Source of the DNA: Vigna angularis
Taxonomy: Eukaryota; Streptophyta; Magnoliopsida; Fabales; Fabaceae
Direction of reading: 5' to 3'
Assembly (NCBI RefSeq): GCF_016808095.1
Contig: NC_068975.1
Span: forward strand, 35,920,001-35,984,000
DNA: 64,000 bases
In this document: positions 13,583 through 26,340 of the stretch, piece after piece
Layout of the letters: each line of letters opens with the position of its first letter
How positions within the stretch are numbered: position 1 is the first letter of the stretch
Notes under the pieces: model-generated
Told to the model about the DNA's origin: nothing
The model's input: the letters and a program-made list of their open reading frames with translations, nothing else
Databases searched by the model: none
Translations under genes and position numbers: made by a program

Positions 13583-14304
13583 GCCAAATCATTGTTCGAT
13601 TCCTAGATGGATGGCTGTGTCCTTTGCTTTTAGGAAAGAGATCATTGTCATGCATATCTCTTGCCTTTTCTAACGTTAAGGATGTCTTCTCTGGTCAAAA
13701 GTACCATGACACATATCATTATTCCAACACCTTTTTATTTAACCAATTTCCAACTTATTAAACAACACTCACCAGCTTTCTAAGACCAAGGACAACTGAA
13801 CACTTTAAAGAGAAACTCCTTGCAATTAATTCCTTAAAAAGCAGTTGCACTATTTTAACTGAAGTTTGAAAAAAGTTCTCAGTAAAATTTCTTTGCAATA
13901 TAACTAAATAATAAAATATAGAATATTTTCTTACTTTCGCAACATCTGAGCACAGTGTCTGATTATTATACCAATCTATCTGATAAATTTAAAGAATACT
14001 ATGAATACCACCGAAGATGAATGCATGATTAAGGCCCAAAGCCAGAGAAAAAAGAAATGGAGCTTCTTTTTCTAGGGACTCTGGAATGACAGGATCATGT
14101 GATCTTGTTTTCTTTCTTGCGTTTCTTCGTCAGAAAAAAGATTCTTAGGCAAACACTTCCTGCTAGAAATTTGTTTTGTGACCTGAAATGCTTTTTAAAA
14201 CAAAGCATGTGCTTCCCATATAGATGCAAAGTTCGTCTTTCCAATGTAAAAGTTTTCATATTTAAGATATTCTATTAATGAAAATAAGACCTCCTGCACC
14301 TCAA

Positions 14305-14736
14305 TTTTTTCCTTCTTGGACCCTATAAATTCTAAAATTCTATCTTTACCCTTCAAAATTATATTCTAATTTCGAACATATTTACAAACATATATTTCGA
14401 AATTGAGTAATTTGGAAGAATTTTCAAATCTGAAAGTAAATTCGAAAATTATTCTAAAAATTATACCCCAACTTAGACACCACCAGCCCAATCAGAAAAT
14501 AAAGAACAAATACATATACATATTCAATATGGAGCAAATCTTCCAAAGCCTTCAATTGGAATGCAATGAAGATTGAAGAATCAAAGGCGAACTGCAAAGT
14601 GAAGGATGAAGACGAAGGAGAGGGTAGATCTGAACAATGAAGAAGGAAAGGTGTATGTAAATTTTTCTTATTTTATTAAAAATATAGGAGGGGTAAAATG
14701 GGGTATTAGAATTTAGGGAGGTGCAAGAAGAAAAAA
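14305..14736. mobile_element. MITE-like element with ~45-bp imperfect terminal inverted repeats
   Basis: The left end (14305-14352, TTTTTTCCTTCTTGGACCC followed by TATAAATTCTAAAATTC) is mirrored by the reverse complement of the right end (14691-14736, TTTTTTCTTCTTGCACCTCC followed by CTAAATTCTAATACCCC). The interior, about 340 bp, has no coding capacity. Size and arrangement fit a non-autonomous DNA transposon. No clear target duplication could be assigned, so superfamily is open. Confidence 0.65.
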
Positions 14737-15696
14737 GCGGTGAAAGGTGAAAACTCTACGTTCGGAAGTTGAATCTTTGAAAAAAAGTTTTAAATAAATT
14801 AAAAAGCCTATTTCTAAATAATGTTCAATAGAAGACAAGAGGGTAAGTTACTAAAGATATTTTCAAAAGTAAAAGACTAATTAAGGTTTTTGCATATAAT
14901 GATTATTAAGAACATCAATATGTTCTATTCATTAATATACTAAAATAATATTATTTATTCAACAAATAAATTGCTTTTATTAACTATTGTAAATAATTTT
15001 CAATGAATTATATTTTAGGAAAAATATTTTTTAAATAAGATTAAATAAATTATGAAATTACATTTTAATTTTAAAAATTGTTGACATCCAAAGTATACAA
15101 TGATAAATTAATTGTATACAATCTACACCATCCATTATTTTACTGCATTATATCCAGTGGCATTAACATATACCTTTTAAAGCATAACCCTATTCTAAAC
15201 TTCTTCAGTACTTCAATTATAACGATCTACAAAAACTCCAAAAGGATTGATATGCTAAACTTGTAATGAAACATTAAATTTATCTTCAAATTAGTTACGT
15301 TTTTATCTTTATTAAAATTAATTTAGTTCAGAAAAAATGTTTTAATTTCATTTTTTTAATTTTTGCTTGTGGGATCGCGAGATGGTAAAAATGGATCAAA
15401 CTTCAAAGGTTCACTATATAATAATACACATTTATGGTGACATATTTCCAAGACTAATCAAACTATACTACAGCGGGGTTTGGTAAAAATAAGACCCCAC
15501 TACTTTGATAATGACATAACATGACATACACAATTACGGTGACATTTTGAAAACTAAGATGTTCCTCTCCAATGATTTTAAAAACAACTTAGTTAACCAT
15601 TCCAAATTCCTAGGAATGAATCATCGTACACCAGTTTGTGTCCACCTATGAACCTACACAAGAACTCGGAATGAATTCAGATGAAGAACCAATTTT

Positions 15697-17696
15697 TCAA
15701 GAACCATTGGTAGCAGCATCTGTGCTCTTTTTCGAGCTATTTTCATCAGTAGGCTCGATGGACACGGCAGAAGGAGGACGTAACTCGAACAGAGGTTTAC
15801 TTTCATCTCTAAAGCCACCTATGCATAGTGTATCACCACGACCGTGCCATGTGCCATTTTGAACATTGTTCATCTCAAGTGTTCTTGATTCCTGCAATAC
15901 ATATTACACATTCAACACAATGGATAACTCCAATCAGTCAACTCAAGTCACAAAAAAGGAAAGGATTTTGAAATGACCTGGCATAACGTGCAACAAGGAC
16001 AGACAAGATGGTAGGCGCAGTCGTCCAACAAACTATCACTACCCTGAAAACATCATCGTTTGGTAGTGTGATTACATACATACAAAATCCACCCTTGAAT
16101 TTTAGAGGATTAAGATGAAGATGAACTGAAATTCTTTACAACAAAATGAAGGGTGGATACATGTTTACTGTAGTCTGTAGAAGAGCCATGTTCAAACATG
16201 ATAAAACTTATAATTCAGGGAGAAGAAAACACGTAAATAACTCCATCAAAACATGTCTATGAATAATTAAGTGCTCATAAACAATTACACTATAGGAAGA
16301 AAAAGTCACCTTGATGTTGAACTTCTTCCGCATACGAGTTCGGTAGAATCCTAAGTATACTCCAACAGCAATGGTGAATGCAACCGCTAGGTATAGGAAG
16401 TAATGAACCCTCCAGATAGTATAGGCAATGAAACTAACGAGGGCACCAAGAACAAGGACAATATAAACTATAGCCTGCGATCCAAAACACGGAAATTCAT
16501 ACTTCAGAGACCTACATTGCCAAATGTAAAAGAAAAATTCACAAAGAAATTGCCAATTCTAAAAGTGTTTCCCATTAGTTTTAGTTATAACTAGGCCAAT
16601 CTAACCAACATATGCACTTTTAATTTCAACGAAATTTAATTATACCTGGAGATAGCAAGAACCAAAACCAGCTAGCTTCATATTCTTCCCAAATCGGTAG
16701 CAAGGACAACTGCAAAACGAAAAGTTCTACCATTCACAAACATGACTTATCACAAAAAGACCTTGTAAAATCACCACAAACCACAGCACATTATCGGTTT
16801 CCGCATGACATTTTGCATTTTAGTCTTTCATTGCCCCAGAAGCATGAACATAAATACATTGTAAAGAAGAAGGCATAAACATGTAATTGAACAATCAAAT
16901 TAAAATGATTTTAACTTAACCCGTCAAAACGCGACCAAATATATCAGGAACTCAGAAATAATGAATATCAATGTTCCAAATCCCTCACCCCCATCATTGA
17001 GAAAATAAAAAAATCAGAGCCCTTCTTGAGTTCTATCATTTAAACCGTGAAACCATAAACCTATGAACGAGACGAAAATCCATAGCCCACAAATGCACAC
17101 TAAACAGGAAACCCGCTTTCCAGTTGCACAATTTACATTCCTTAAGTAGGTACCTAAAGATTAACGACGAAATAGAATATCTTACAGGACAAAAATTACT
17201 ATCTTATAAGGACTTCTCTACCAGGAAATGAAGAATTAATAATTACAATAACCTAATAATTCCCCTTAGTTCTTTCCAAAATCAGCATAGCCTCAGACAA
17301 AACTAACGCTGTCCTCGTTCAAAACATTGTTCCAAACACACAATTTGTACCATTGAGAAAAGCACAAAAGAACATGAAAACCACAATATTAGTGCTTTTT
17401 TTTTTCAAATAAAAAGCAAGTAACATTAAACCTCACCACGCAGATTCAAGAGCGATGCGGCGATCGTCAAAGCAATCGAGGAGTTCACCCTCCCACATCC
17501 TCAAAACCCCACCTTGCTGCTCATCATCCCTACCCCCAAGCTTCCCCCAACTTCCATGCGAACTTCGCAACGCCACCGAGGAACAGAGCTTGTCAAAATC
17601 CACAACCGCCGGACTCTCCAAAAGACTCTCCTTTTCATCATCCCCATTTTCCTCCCGTCCCTCCACCGCCCTCTGTTGCTTTTCCAAATCCCCCAT
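15697..17696 (-). CDS. PLAC8-domain (cysteine-rich) membrane protein
   Basis: Five exons join in phase: 17437-17696, 16646-16709, 16310-16474, 15978-16043 and 15697-15891, giving 249 residues plus TGA. I start at the ATG at 17694-17696 (MGDLEKQQRAVEG); upstream in-frame codons are not ATG. An acidic, hydrophilic N-terminal segment of about 85 residues is followed by the PLAC8 signature CCPCYRFGKN (residues about 87-96), GSCYLQ, two hydrophobic segments (about 109-127 and 133-152), then RMRKKFNIKGSD and the second cysteine cluster DCAYHLVCPCCTLCQE (about 171-186). The C-terminal tail of about 60 residues is polar and ends near TDAATNGS. PLAC8 proteins in plants include cell-number regulators and cadmium-resistance/MCA-type proteins with roles in metal or Ca2+ handling; which subgroup applies here is not settled. 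Confidence 0.88.
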
Positions 17697-20600
17697 TGCC
17701 CCCGAAAACAAAAAGTGTAGCCCTTTCTCTTCTCTTTCCTTAAAGATCTTTGCTTTTCAATCAAACCCTCTCTTTCCAAGACACCCTTTGCGATTTCGCT
17801 TTAAGGAGTTTCAGAAAAGAGAAGGAAGAATATTTTTTTTTCAGATAAAAAATAAAGACAGTAAGAATTGGGAATTCACGAAGTTGTGTCGTGGTGGCTT
17901 AAGTAGGTCATGTAATGAAAGCAGGTGGAACAATGTTTTTCCGGCGATAATAAATAAAAAAAAATAACAATACTAAACAGTATGATCCTCGGTTGGCGGG
18001 TAATAATGGCGTGTTGGACCTACCACCCTAAAAGTGAGTCAATTTGGATGGCAGTGCAGCTACCACATTGTCACGCGAATATAGGTAGGATTTATTTTTC
18101 CATAAATTACTCCTTTTAATTTAAAGTCTACTAATTTTGATTTTGTTTCTTCTTAATTTGGGTAATTTTTCTAATAATAAACATCATTATTTTCTTCTTA
18201 TTCATCAAATGGGATAGATAATAAACAAATCTTTAAGGATGTCAAAGGGCACGCCAAAAATTACTACATCCAGATTCTTTGTTAAACGAAAGAGAGTCAA
18301 AGGTTGAAATTAGAGAAAAAGGACAAAGTTTTTTGCAAATGGGATTATGTTAATATTAAAAAAAAACTAATTGGTTGGATGCGAAACGGATTTCACTATC
18401 ATAGTACCAAGTTGCATCTTCTATAATGTGGCTTTTCATAAGCGTTCCCAAAATATAGTAATATAGTAATCATACAGATATTTGGAATAAAAATTAAATA
18501 AGAGATATTTCTTTAAAAAGTTCAAATTTTGTTATATTATAATATAACTATCATTATAATACATGTTGATTGAAGTGATAGTTCCTCTTTTATGAAAAGT
18601 TTTTTTCTATTTTAAGTGTTCTCTCCTAAGACCTAATAGTTCACTTTTTTTATAGAATGTACTTTAGTCATTGTGCAGCTTACTTGAACTATTGTGGAAG
18701 TAGAAGAAAACAATTGAATACACACATTCATATTGTGCATAACATAAAAAACAATGTCAAGCAAAAAATTTTAATTAAAAACCTATCATTGATTTATGAA
18801 ATTTAAATGTACCACTTTCTTTTACTTTTGACCCCTGGAAAAATATTCTGTTGTTTAAAATAAGTAATTAATTCATAATTTAGAAAGTGTGTTTCTTAGT
18901 CAAATATTTACAAAATTATATTTTCAATTAAGAAAAAAAATGTTGTCGTTTTGATGAGAGTTTTTTTTTAATGTTTAATTATATTATTTTTAGAGTTTGG
19001 ACATTGTGTGGACAAAATTTAAATAAAGTAAAACAATATGATACCAACTTCTTGTATATTATTCAATTGATCTATCTTTATATATGAAGAGATTGTTACT
19101 TACAAACTTTAAAAATAACGAAAGGGTACTATTACTTTGCCTGGTTAACAAGGATACTTTTGCTTATTTAGAAACATCTGAAGCTTCCATGATATTTTTT
19201 CGATTTTAAAAATAAAAAAAATGTAAATAAAAAGGTGCAAGTTTGTTAGGTTGAGTTAAAACTTAAAAGGTTGGAACTTGTCTTCCATGTCGTATGAATG
19301 TCATCTTTATATAAAGAAATAAAAAAAATGGCGAATATAAGTGATGAATTGTAGATGAGGACAAACATGTCGTTGCCAACCCAAGCCAAGCCACCTTCAT
19401 CTTTATTTTGTGCCTTGGAAATATTGTGTTTTCCAAAAAGTAGAACGTGTAAAAAAAAATTATTTATATAAAAAAATATTTTTTTTAATTTTCTTCGTCT
19501 AAATTAATGATGTAGAAAACAGTCAATGTATATTCTAATACTTGTATACATTTTATTTGGTGTAAAAGTTTTTGTGTGTGTAGTTTCAGGCTAATAATGT
19601 TTGAATTTAAGATGTTAGGCTAATGATGGTTGAAAGCGAAACAAGTACACACGGTTTTCTTTCAGGATTGCCTCGTTGGGTTTAAGAGCGTGAAATAATT
19701 TATTGTGTGTTCCCTCAACCACCCCACGTGCATCCACTTATTCCCCAACGATTTGACCACAGAAACACCTCATCTTCTACTATATATCATATCCAAGAAG
19801 GAAATAATAATATGGCCAAGACCATATACACCATCATCAAATATGTTCTTATTCCTCAAAATATCCTAAAATGTTCATTTTTAATCTATGAAAAAATATT
19901 ATCAATTTTAATTCGTATATTTTAACAGGGGAATATTTTTGTCTCACTTTTTCAAATTGTTGATCAATGCAAAATTTGACAAGACAATATATTAGCTCGT
20001 TTTTTTTTTTTAAATGTAACCAAATTAAAATATTCGAAGTTAAAACAATTAGCGCTATAACATAAATCATTATACCTAGATTAGAATCAATATCACCTTC
20101 AATAAACTAGAAAATTATAAATACTTTTTATAAAATTAAATTACCAATTCAGAATAGTTTCTTTGATATATTTAATTTACCCAAGAAATTAAGGGTTAAT
20201 TGTTACAATTACTACCGTATTAGATAACTGGTGCTGAGTCAAATTTCTCCACAACGTTTTTTACTATTACGAGTCCTAATGATGTTCACACCAAAACTGC
20301 AAATTCATGCAGTAATCAAAGTAAGTATTAGTGTTCAGAAACATAAATATCCCAACGAAGTTGGCGAACAACTCGATCAAAAGTTTATAGCTGTTTATTA
20401 ATAATTTCATATTAGCAAACCCCATCAACATGGTAGATGATTTCTCGCCCACCAACCTCCAGTGGTGACAGCTAAGAATGAATCCATTTTTACAAGGTAG
20501 ATAATCTCTCGCCCATCAAGACGATTTTTCACGTTATCAAGATTTTTCTCGGGTGAACAAAAACTAAAATACAGTAAACAAAGTAGAAAACCATAGATAA

Positions 20601-20719
20601 CACAGATTCTGATTACCATGATAACGACGTAACAACATCATTAAGAGAAGTTAAAACATAATTTTCTTTCCCTGAATAGAGAATCATACACCTAACGACC
20701 CAAATCAATATATAAGGCG
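17697..20719. other. Intergenic region upstream of PLAC8 gene and downstream of the NOSIP-type gene
   Basis: About 3 kb. The part next to 17.7 kb is expected to carry the PLAC8 promoter and 5' UTR. A CACGTG core occurs near 19.73 kb. No coding sequence, RNA gene or transposon terminus is recognised; the rest is A+T-rich. Confidence 0.5.
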
Positions 20720-23343
20720 TCAAGTTTTCATTGCAGGTCTAACCAGCCCCAATCCACTACCACTTCCCAAATGCTTGAAGTCTGTGGCTTGAAGATGATC
20801 CCCATGACCAGCAAAACCTGTTCCTCCCTTCTCCAAACTCACCAAATTTCTCTCTTTACAAGCCTTGTTGCAGACAAGACAGACTTTATCAACGGCCATA
20901 AATCTATCAGCACACTTCTTGCAAAAGACATGCCCACATGAACTGAGGGCCACAAGCGACATTGTGTTGGTGAGAGTAACTTTGCAGCTTGGGCAAATGT
21001 AGGTCTTGTCAAGTGCCTTGGATTTTTTCTGCTCACTCGTATCCTCGGTAAACTGGACAGGGAAAAGTGACTTCAACTTCAATTTCTCCTTGCCTTCCGG
21101 ACAGATAGTACTGGTAGAAGGTGCCTCTACTTTAACAGAAGCTTCGGGCGTAGCAGAAGGCAGCCAAAATGCCTTCATTGTCCGAAGGGCTTCTTCCTCA
21201 TAGGAAGTGACCTTCACACTGTTTGCCCCATGGAAACCATTCTTATCACGGCTATAATTTCTGTCACTATATTGTGGAACAGCACCATGATTCTGTTGAT
21301 CAAATGCATCAAGCTCTTTGGCCTTTTGCAACATTAACTTCTCTTCTTCCTCCTCTTTTTCTTGCTTCTGCTGAGCAGCATGGGCTGCAAGCTTCCTGTT
21401 TTATTATATATATCAATATTGCAATCACATTGTTAAGGTTCACAACTTAACAGCCATTGGATTCACACCAAGGAAAATATAGTAAACAAAGACAATATAG
21501 ATTTAAAACTTCTGAGCAATCACATAGAACAGCAAATCCTTCTTGATAGGAATGGTAAAATCATTTCCTTTATTGTAAATGAAGTTAAAAAGGTTAAGGA
21601 ATGGTTGATAGAATAAATATTTTAAATGGTAGCCCCATGCAATATGTAAACCAGAGATGGGATCTAGTAGCTAAAAGTGAAGCATTATAAATATTGATGA
21701 CAAGGGAAAGTTAAATTAAACAAGGCAAATGGAAAAAGCTCACTGATAAGGGCTAATGATGGTCAACAGGAACCATATCACAAGAAAAAACAAAGGTAAT
21801 GTAATAAAAGTATTAAACTTCAGCGGCACACAGAAATGGTCAATCATGATTAGAATTTATCAAATAGTTGATAACCAGCGGTAAATGATATTATGACTTA
21901 TGACAGAAAGTGATACTTTTCATCTTATTAGTTAATTTCCTTAACTACTGAGGAATCCCCCCAATCTTCATTTCATAAACAAAAATAAGCAGAAAAGAAA
22001 AAACATCTAAAATAGTGGATTTCATCCTTCCTTTTCAGTAAAAGAAAAAAAATACCATGTACGTCCCCCAATCCTTTAGTTTTCTTTCAGAAGAACCCAA
22101 TGAAATCCATATTAAGAGTGAGGAAGTTAAAGAATCAAATCCTATGGAACAACTAAAGCTATTAAACAAAAAGATAACGGTTTCCATTAACCTAAATTGC
22201 AAAATTTTGTTTGAACAAGGATGTCCAAGAAATAGTTCTTCAAACTTCTGATGTGTCAGTGTTATCAGTTCTCATTCTTCATATTTAGTCACCAGATAGC
22301 ATACAAACACGAATATATCCATTTTATATAGCATACTTATAAAATGTGACATCTAACTTAAAAAGTGGAGCTATGGTGTCCATTAGGAAACCAGATTCCA
22401 TAACCTAATTCCAAAGCGATAAAGAATATTCTTATCATCCGAGTTTTTCTCAAGCTATCTCCCAATCTAGTCTTAACTCGCATATCTCAAAGAGGACATA
22501 ACAAGCGAAAATCTTCAATCTGCAGATTGCATAAAGGACTGTCGAGACAGAGACAAGAAACAAACCAATAGGCACAGGAAGGACATCACCTTTACAAGCC
22601 TGCTGTACCATTACTGAATCGCAGCATATATAATTCAACCCAAATTCACAAAAAGAAAAAAAAAATCATACAACACTCAAAAGGGATGCCTTAAACAACA
22701 CGGCTCAACTATCCGAATACCAAAACATTAAAAAAAATAGTGAAGCGTATTGATCATATCAAAGAACAAAAACTATCCTTGAAGAAAGCTCCACCCATGA
22801 ATTCTAGCAAAACAACGAATATTCTTAGTTCACAGAACGCCAATACGATCGCACAGCTTCGATAAAACAAAACAATTCGTTAGGAAGTAAATATAAAAGT
22901 ATATATCAAAAATTTCATACGAACCCTCCCTCCCACCCTTAACAAAGATAACTACAGAACGACCAATACAATTCGATTAATAATTACGTATCCCTAATTT
23001 CAACGTCATTCGTCAGCAGGAATTTGAACGACGCATATACTTGGAGTTCGATCATAGACTCTACAATTTCAGGCACAGAATAAAAAAGGGCAACGAATGG
23101 ATACCTTTGAATGTCTTTCTTCTGAGACAATAGACACTGGAGAATGCACTCTTTGCAAAAGAGGTGGCCCTTGTGGCAGCTCATGGGATCGATTAGGGAT
23201 TTGAGGCAGAGGCAACACGCGTCGAAGGGCTTGATGGAGTCTTTCCCCAACCTCTCTTTCTGAGTCCCATATCCTAGTTTTCGCTTCTCGTCGTACGTGA
23301 AGAACGCGAGATCGTTGTTGTTCTTCGAGTGTCTCTGAGGCAT
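20720..23343 (-). CDS. NOSIP-family U-box/RING E3 ubiquitin ligase (CSU1-like)
   Basis: Two exons join in phase, 23105-23343 and 20720-21395, separated by a 1.7-kb intron, giving 304 residues plus TGA. The ATG at 23341-23343 begins MPQRHSKNNNDLAFFTYDEK, the conserved NOSIP-family start. The N-terminal zinc-finger/U-box region (about residues 40-75) reads FDACCLCLKSLIDPMSCHKG then HLFCKECILQCLL. A Lys/Glu-rich coiled stretch follows (QKQEKEEEEEK). The C-terminal RING-like domain (about residues 213-257) has CPSCK, SSCGHVFCKKCADRF and CLVCNKACKERN. The animal relative is nitric-oxide-synthase-interacting protein; the Arabidopsis relative CSU1 targets COP1/SPA1 in dark-grown seedlings. The length matches the family (about 300). 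Intact. The exact substrate here is inferred only by homology. Confidence 0.92.
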
Positions 23344-24121
23344 CTTCCTCAAATCACAATTCTCAACTTACACAGACACGATCCCTTATCACACCACAAA
23401 ACGATCGATTGCTAGGGTTTCAGATCTTCAACTTAGACTTTGACTTGGTTCCGTCGCGTCAAGGGAACCTCAAGAAGCAACCAGAATTGAACTGGACCCC
23501 TTAATGGGCTCGGCCTCTCAGTTTTAATGGCCTTTTCAAATTTCTTAACATTTTCCTAATTTTATCTCCTTTTTCTAAAACCAATATTTCTACGAATAAA
23601 TTTATCTTAAATAAGATGAGATAAAATATAATTAAGCTAAACTATAATTTTAATTAGTTTATTTTATACATAAGATTCACGCTGCTCCTTTGTATTTTCA
23701 AAATTTAGTTTCATCTTTAACCTCTAAAAAATATCATGTTAATAATTTATTTTAAATTAACTACCATCCTTATCTTGAGATAACTACTTAAAATCATGTT
23801 AATATTTAAAGCTAAAGTATTCAATTATAATATAGAAATAAAATAAAAGAATAAAATAAGTTAGTCTATAAATTATTGCAATAAAACAATGTTTTAAAAA
23901 TTAGAGTAGTGACCGAAGCGATGAAGATATCGATCTATTTTATCAATGATTGAATATTATCTATTAAAATGTATAATCTTGTTTATATCGTGAGAGTGTA
24001 TTTAATTACGATTTGAAAATACTTTAAAACATTTTTTTAATAAAAATGTGGCATGGTATTCGAGATTTTTAAATACTCGAAATATTTGTACGATATTAAG
24101 TAAAGACTGTCATTTTTTTTT
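23344..24121. other. Intergenic region between the NOSIP-type gene and the Mutator-like element
   Basis: About 780 bp. The first part (to about 23.5 kb) is the likely 5' UTR and promoter of the leftward NOSIP-type gene; the rest is A+T-rich and without recognised features. Confidence 0.5.
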
Positions 24122-24300
24122 GTTTAATAGGTTCGGAAGTCCCTATTTATGCAGATTTGTATCAATTGGGTCCTTGTATTATGAACGTTTTCAATTGGGT
24201 CCCTGTTTTGATAAATTTTGAATCAATAAAGCCTTTACCGTTAAATATTATGGATGGCGTTAATTTTCTTGTAATGTCGCATGTTGAGGTGTGATTTAAT
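24122..24300 (+). repeat. Left terminal inverted repeat of the MULE
   Basis: Pairs with the reverse complement of about 26160-26340. The outer 35 bp are the best conserved. The inner limit is approximate because similarity fades gradually. Confidence 0.8.
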
Positions 24301-24742
24301 TACGAGGTGGCACGGCATCAGAAAAGTCTTGTTGACCAGCTTTGACTAATTCATAACGTGACCAGTGAAGACCTGCCACATGTCAACCCCTTTCCCACCC
24401 AAAATTAGGGTTTCAGATAGGGGAAAGGAGGAAACCCATAAACCCTAGCCGTCAGCCACCTTGAAGCCACCACTGTCAACCTTCAAATCGCCGCTATCCA
24501 CCCTCGCAGAAACGTGAATCGTATCAGCCACCAGAATCGCGATTCCTTCGTCCTCTGCCATCAAGCGTGATTCGATCTCCTTCCTCGCAAGCTTCGCCGC
24601 AACCTCCCCCAAACCAGAGATGCAAGCCTCTCCGAATCGCGCCTTTTTTTTCGCATCTCGCAGCTGCTTCGCCAAACCTTAGCGCCACAAAACCGCTGTG
24701 AAGACGCTGCCATGATCACAACCACTAACCTTCATCACCCTC

Positions 24743-25653
24743 ACTATTAATTCCAAATGGCTGAGTAAAAGGTTGGAGAATACCGTGAGAGAAAATCCCA
24801 AAGTGAAGGTAGGGGAAATTCGTGACAAGATAAGTAGAAAGTGGAATGTTGGTGTATCTAGATCCATGGCTTTTAGAGCAAAGTCCATTGCTTCCGAACA
24901 TGTTGATGGGTGTTTCAAAGAACAATATAAAAGGATCTATGATTACGCGAATGAGCTGTTAGTTCGTAATCCTGGATCCACAGTGAAGGTGGAAGTGGAA
25001 GAGAATATCGAAGGCCATATTTTCAAGAGGTTTTACGTTTGTCTTAAGGCCTGCAAGGACAGTTTTGTGTTTTGCAGGCCAATTATAGGACTGGATGGTG
25101 CTTTTTTAAAAGGTAAATATGGTGGTGAATTGCTAACTGCTATTGCAAGAGACGCAAATGACCAGATGCTACCTCTAGCATATGCCATTGTGGAAGTAGA
25201 GAATAAAGAAACATGGAAATGGTTTTTGGAACTTCTGGATGAAGACATCAGGGGGGAGGCAGTACATGCATCATTGACATTCATATCAGATCAACAAAAG
25301 GTTATTCACATGCCCTTTTTTCCTAATAACATATTAAACCTTTTCATTATTATTGATATGATACCTTTAACAACACTGTCAATTTCAAATTACAGGGCTT
25401 AATGCAAGCTTTTGAAGAGGTGCTCCCTACAGTTGATCATCGGTTTTGTGTTAGGCACCTGTACGCAAATTTCAGGAAAAAATTCCCTTCAAAGCAGCTA
25501 AAGCGGATGATGTGGAAGGCAGCTACAGCAACTCATCCACAAGCCTGGGAAACCGAAATGAGAAATATAAAGGAAGTCAATCTCGAGGCATTCAAATACC
25601 TTATAAAAATTCCTCCAAGGTATGATGATATTTCAAAATCTCTTGAAATGTGA
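24743..25653 (+). pseudogene. Truncated MuDR/MULE transposase
   Basis: Similarity begins near INSKWLSKRLENTVRENPK, the region after the zinc-knuckle-like N-terminal part of MuDR transposases, and runs through VSRSMAFRAK into the MULE transposase core: IIGLDGAFLKGKYGG with the first catalytic Asp, LPLAYAIVEVENKETWKWF and FISDQQKGL with the second catalytic Asp. The reading frame is interrupted by a GT-AG intron at 25301-25395 that joins DQQK to GLMQAF. It continues through HRFCVRHLYANFRKKFP to FKYLIKIPPR, then diverges and meets a stop at 25651-25653. Missing: the N-terminal domain, the third catalytic acidic residue region and the C-terminal CCHC zinc finger. No credible start codon. A dead, once-spliced transposase fragment. 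Confidence 0.88.
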
Positions 25654-26159
25654 TTCAATTCATAGTTGTGGAAGTGGCAGACTGTGATACCCATATTTCG
25701 TAATGTCTTCAAATGTAGATACTGGTCACGATCAAGGTTTACGACCACTTCGAACATGGGGGACCACGACTGACCATGCATCATTGTCAAAATTATACAA
25801 AGAACTAAACATTTACTAACCTGGACACGTGCTACACCTCCAACGACCTCCGCGAAACTCCTCCACGTGATTCACCACCAAATGTTACAAGCTTTTACTC
25901 GAAACCACCGATACATCACTACAATTTCATAAAACGAAAGGGTATGGCTGAGTAATTTCTCACGCAAAAGCGGTGCTTCCCAAATGCCAGAACACCTCCA
26001 ACGAACCCTAACTTCGCAGATTTCCCCAATTACTCAGACAGAAGCTACCCAAAAAACGAAACATTACTTGATATGTTTAATAATTTCTAATTATATTTTT
26101 ATTTATTAATATATTTAACATTAGTTAATAATTTCTAAAAATGAAAAAAATCCACGAAG

Positions 26160-26340
26160 GATGCCACCTGGATGCTCAGCTTCCACTTCATAACAAAGTT
26201 AACGTACGTTAACTACATTTAACGGAGATCCTATAATTGAATCACATTTACCAAATTAGGGACCCAATTGATCACTTTAAAAATTGGAGGACCCAACTGA
26301 AACGAACCCGCAAATATAGGGACCTCCGAACCTATTAAAC
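26160..26340 (-). repeat. Right terminal inverted repeat of the MULE
   Basis: Read on the minus strand it repeats the order of blocks in the left end: TTTAATAGGTTCGG, GGTCCCTAT, TTGGGTCC twice, then CCGTTAAAT. Inner limit approximate. Confidence 0.8.

Larger units (their letters stand above)
13026..15696. other. Intergenic region downstream of the cyclin, containing a hairpin and a MITE-like element
   Basis: This stretch separates the 3' ends of the cyclin (+) and the PLAC8 gene (-), so it should hold both 3' UTRs. It contains a short perfect inverted repeat at 13.55 kb and an inverted-repeat element at 14.31-14.74 kb, listed separately. No other coding capacity is recognised. Confidence 0.5.
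24122..26340 (+). mobile_element. Mutator-like element (MULE) with long terminal inverted repeats
   Basis: The left end starts GTTTAATAGGTTCGGAAGTC and the right end, read on the other strand, starts GTTTAATAGGTTCGGAGGTC. Similarity continues for roughly 150-180 bp, including paired copies of CAATTGGGTCC and CCGTTAAAT. Between them lies a truncated MuDR-type transposase on the plus strand. The total length is about 2.2 kb, far below an autonomous MULE. A convincing 9-bp target duplication is not visible because both flanks are T-rich (left T-run, right CTTTTTTAA). Confidence 0.87.

Noticed and set aside
17455..17967. Long plus-strand ORF of 170 codons
   Set aside because: Much of it is antisense to exon 1 of the PLAC8 gene, and the rest reads through that gene's leader; low-complexity Ser/Pro/Phe composition.
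24445..24675. Minus-strand ORF of 76 codons at the left side of the MULE
   Set aside because: Ala/Lys/Glu-rich frame in a GC-richer leader-like part of the element, with no recognisable family; not counted as a gene, though the segment could be captured DNA.
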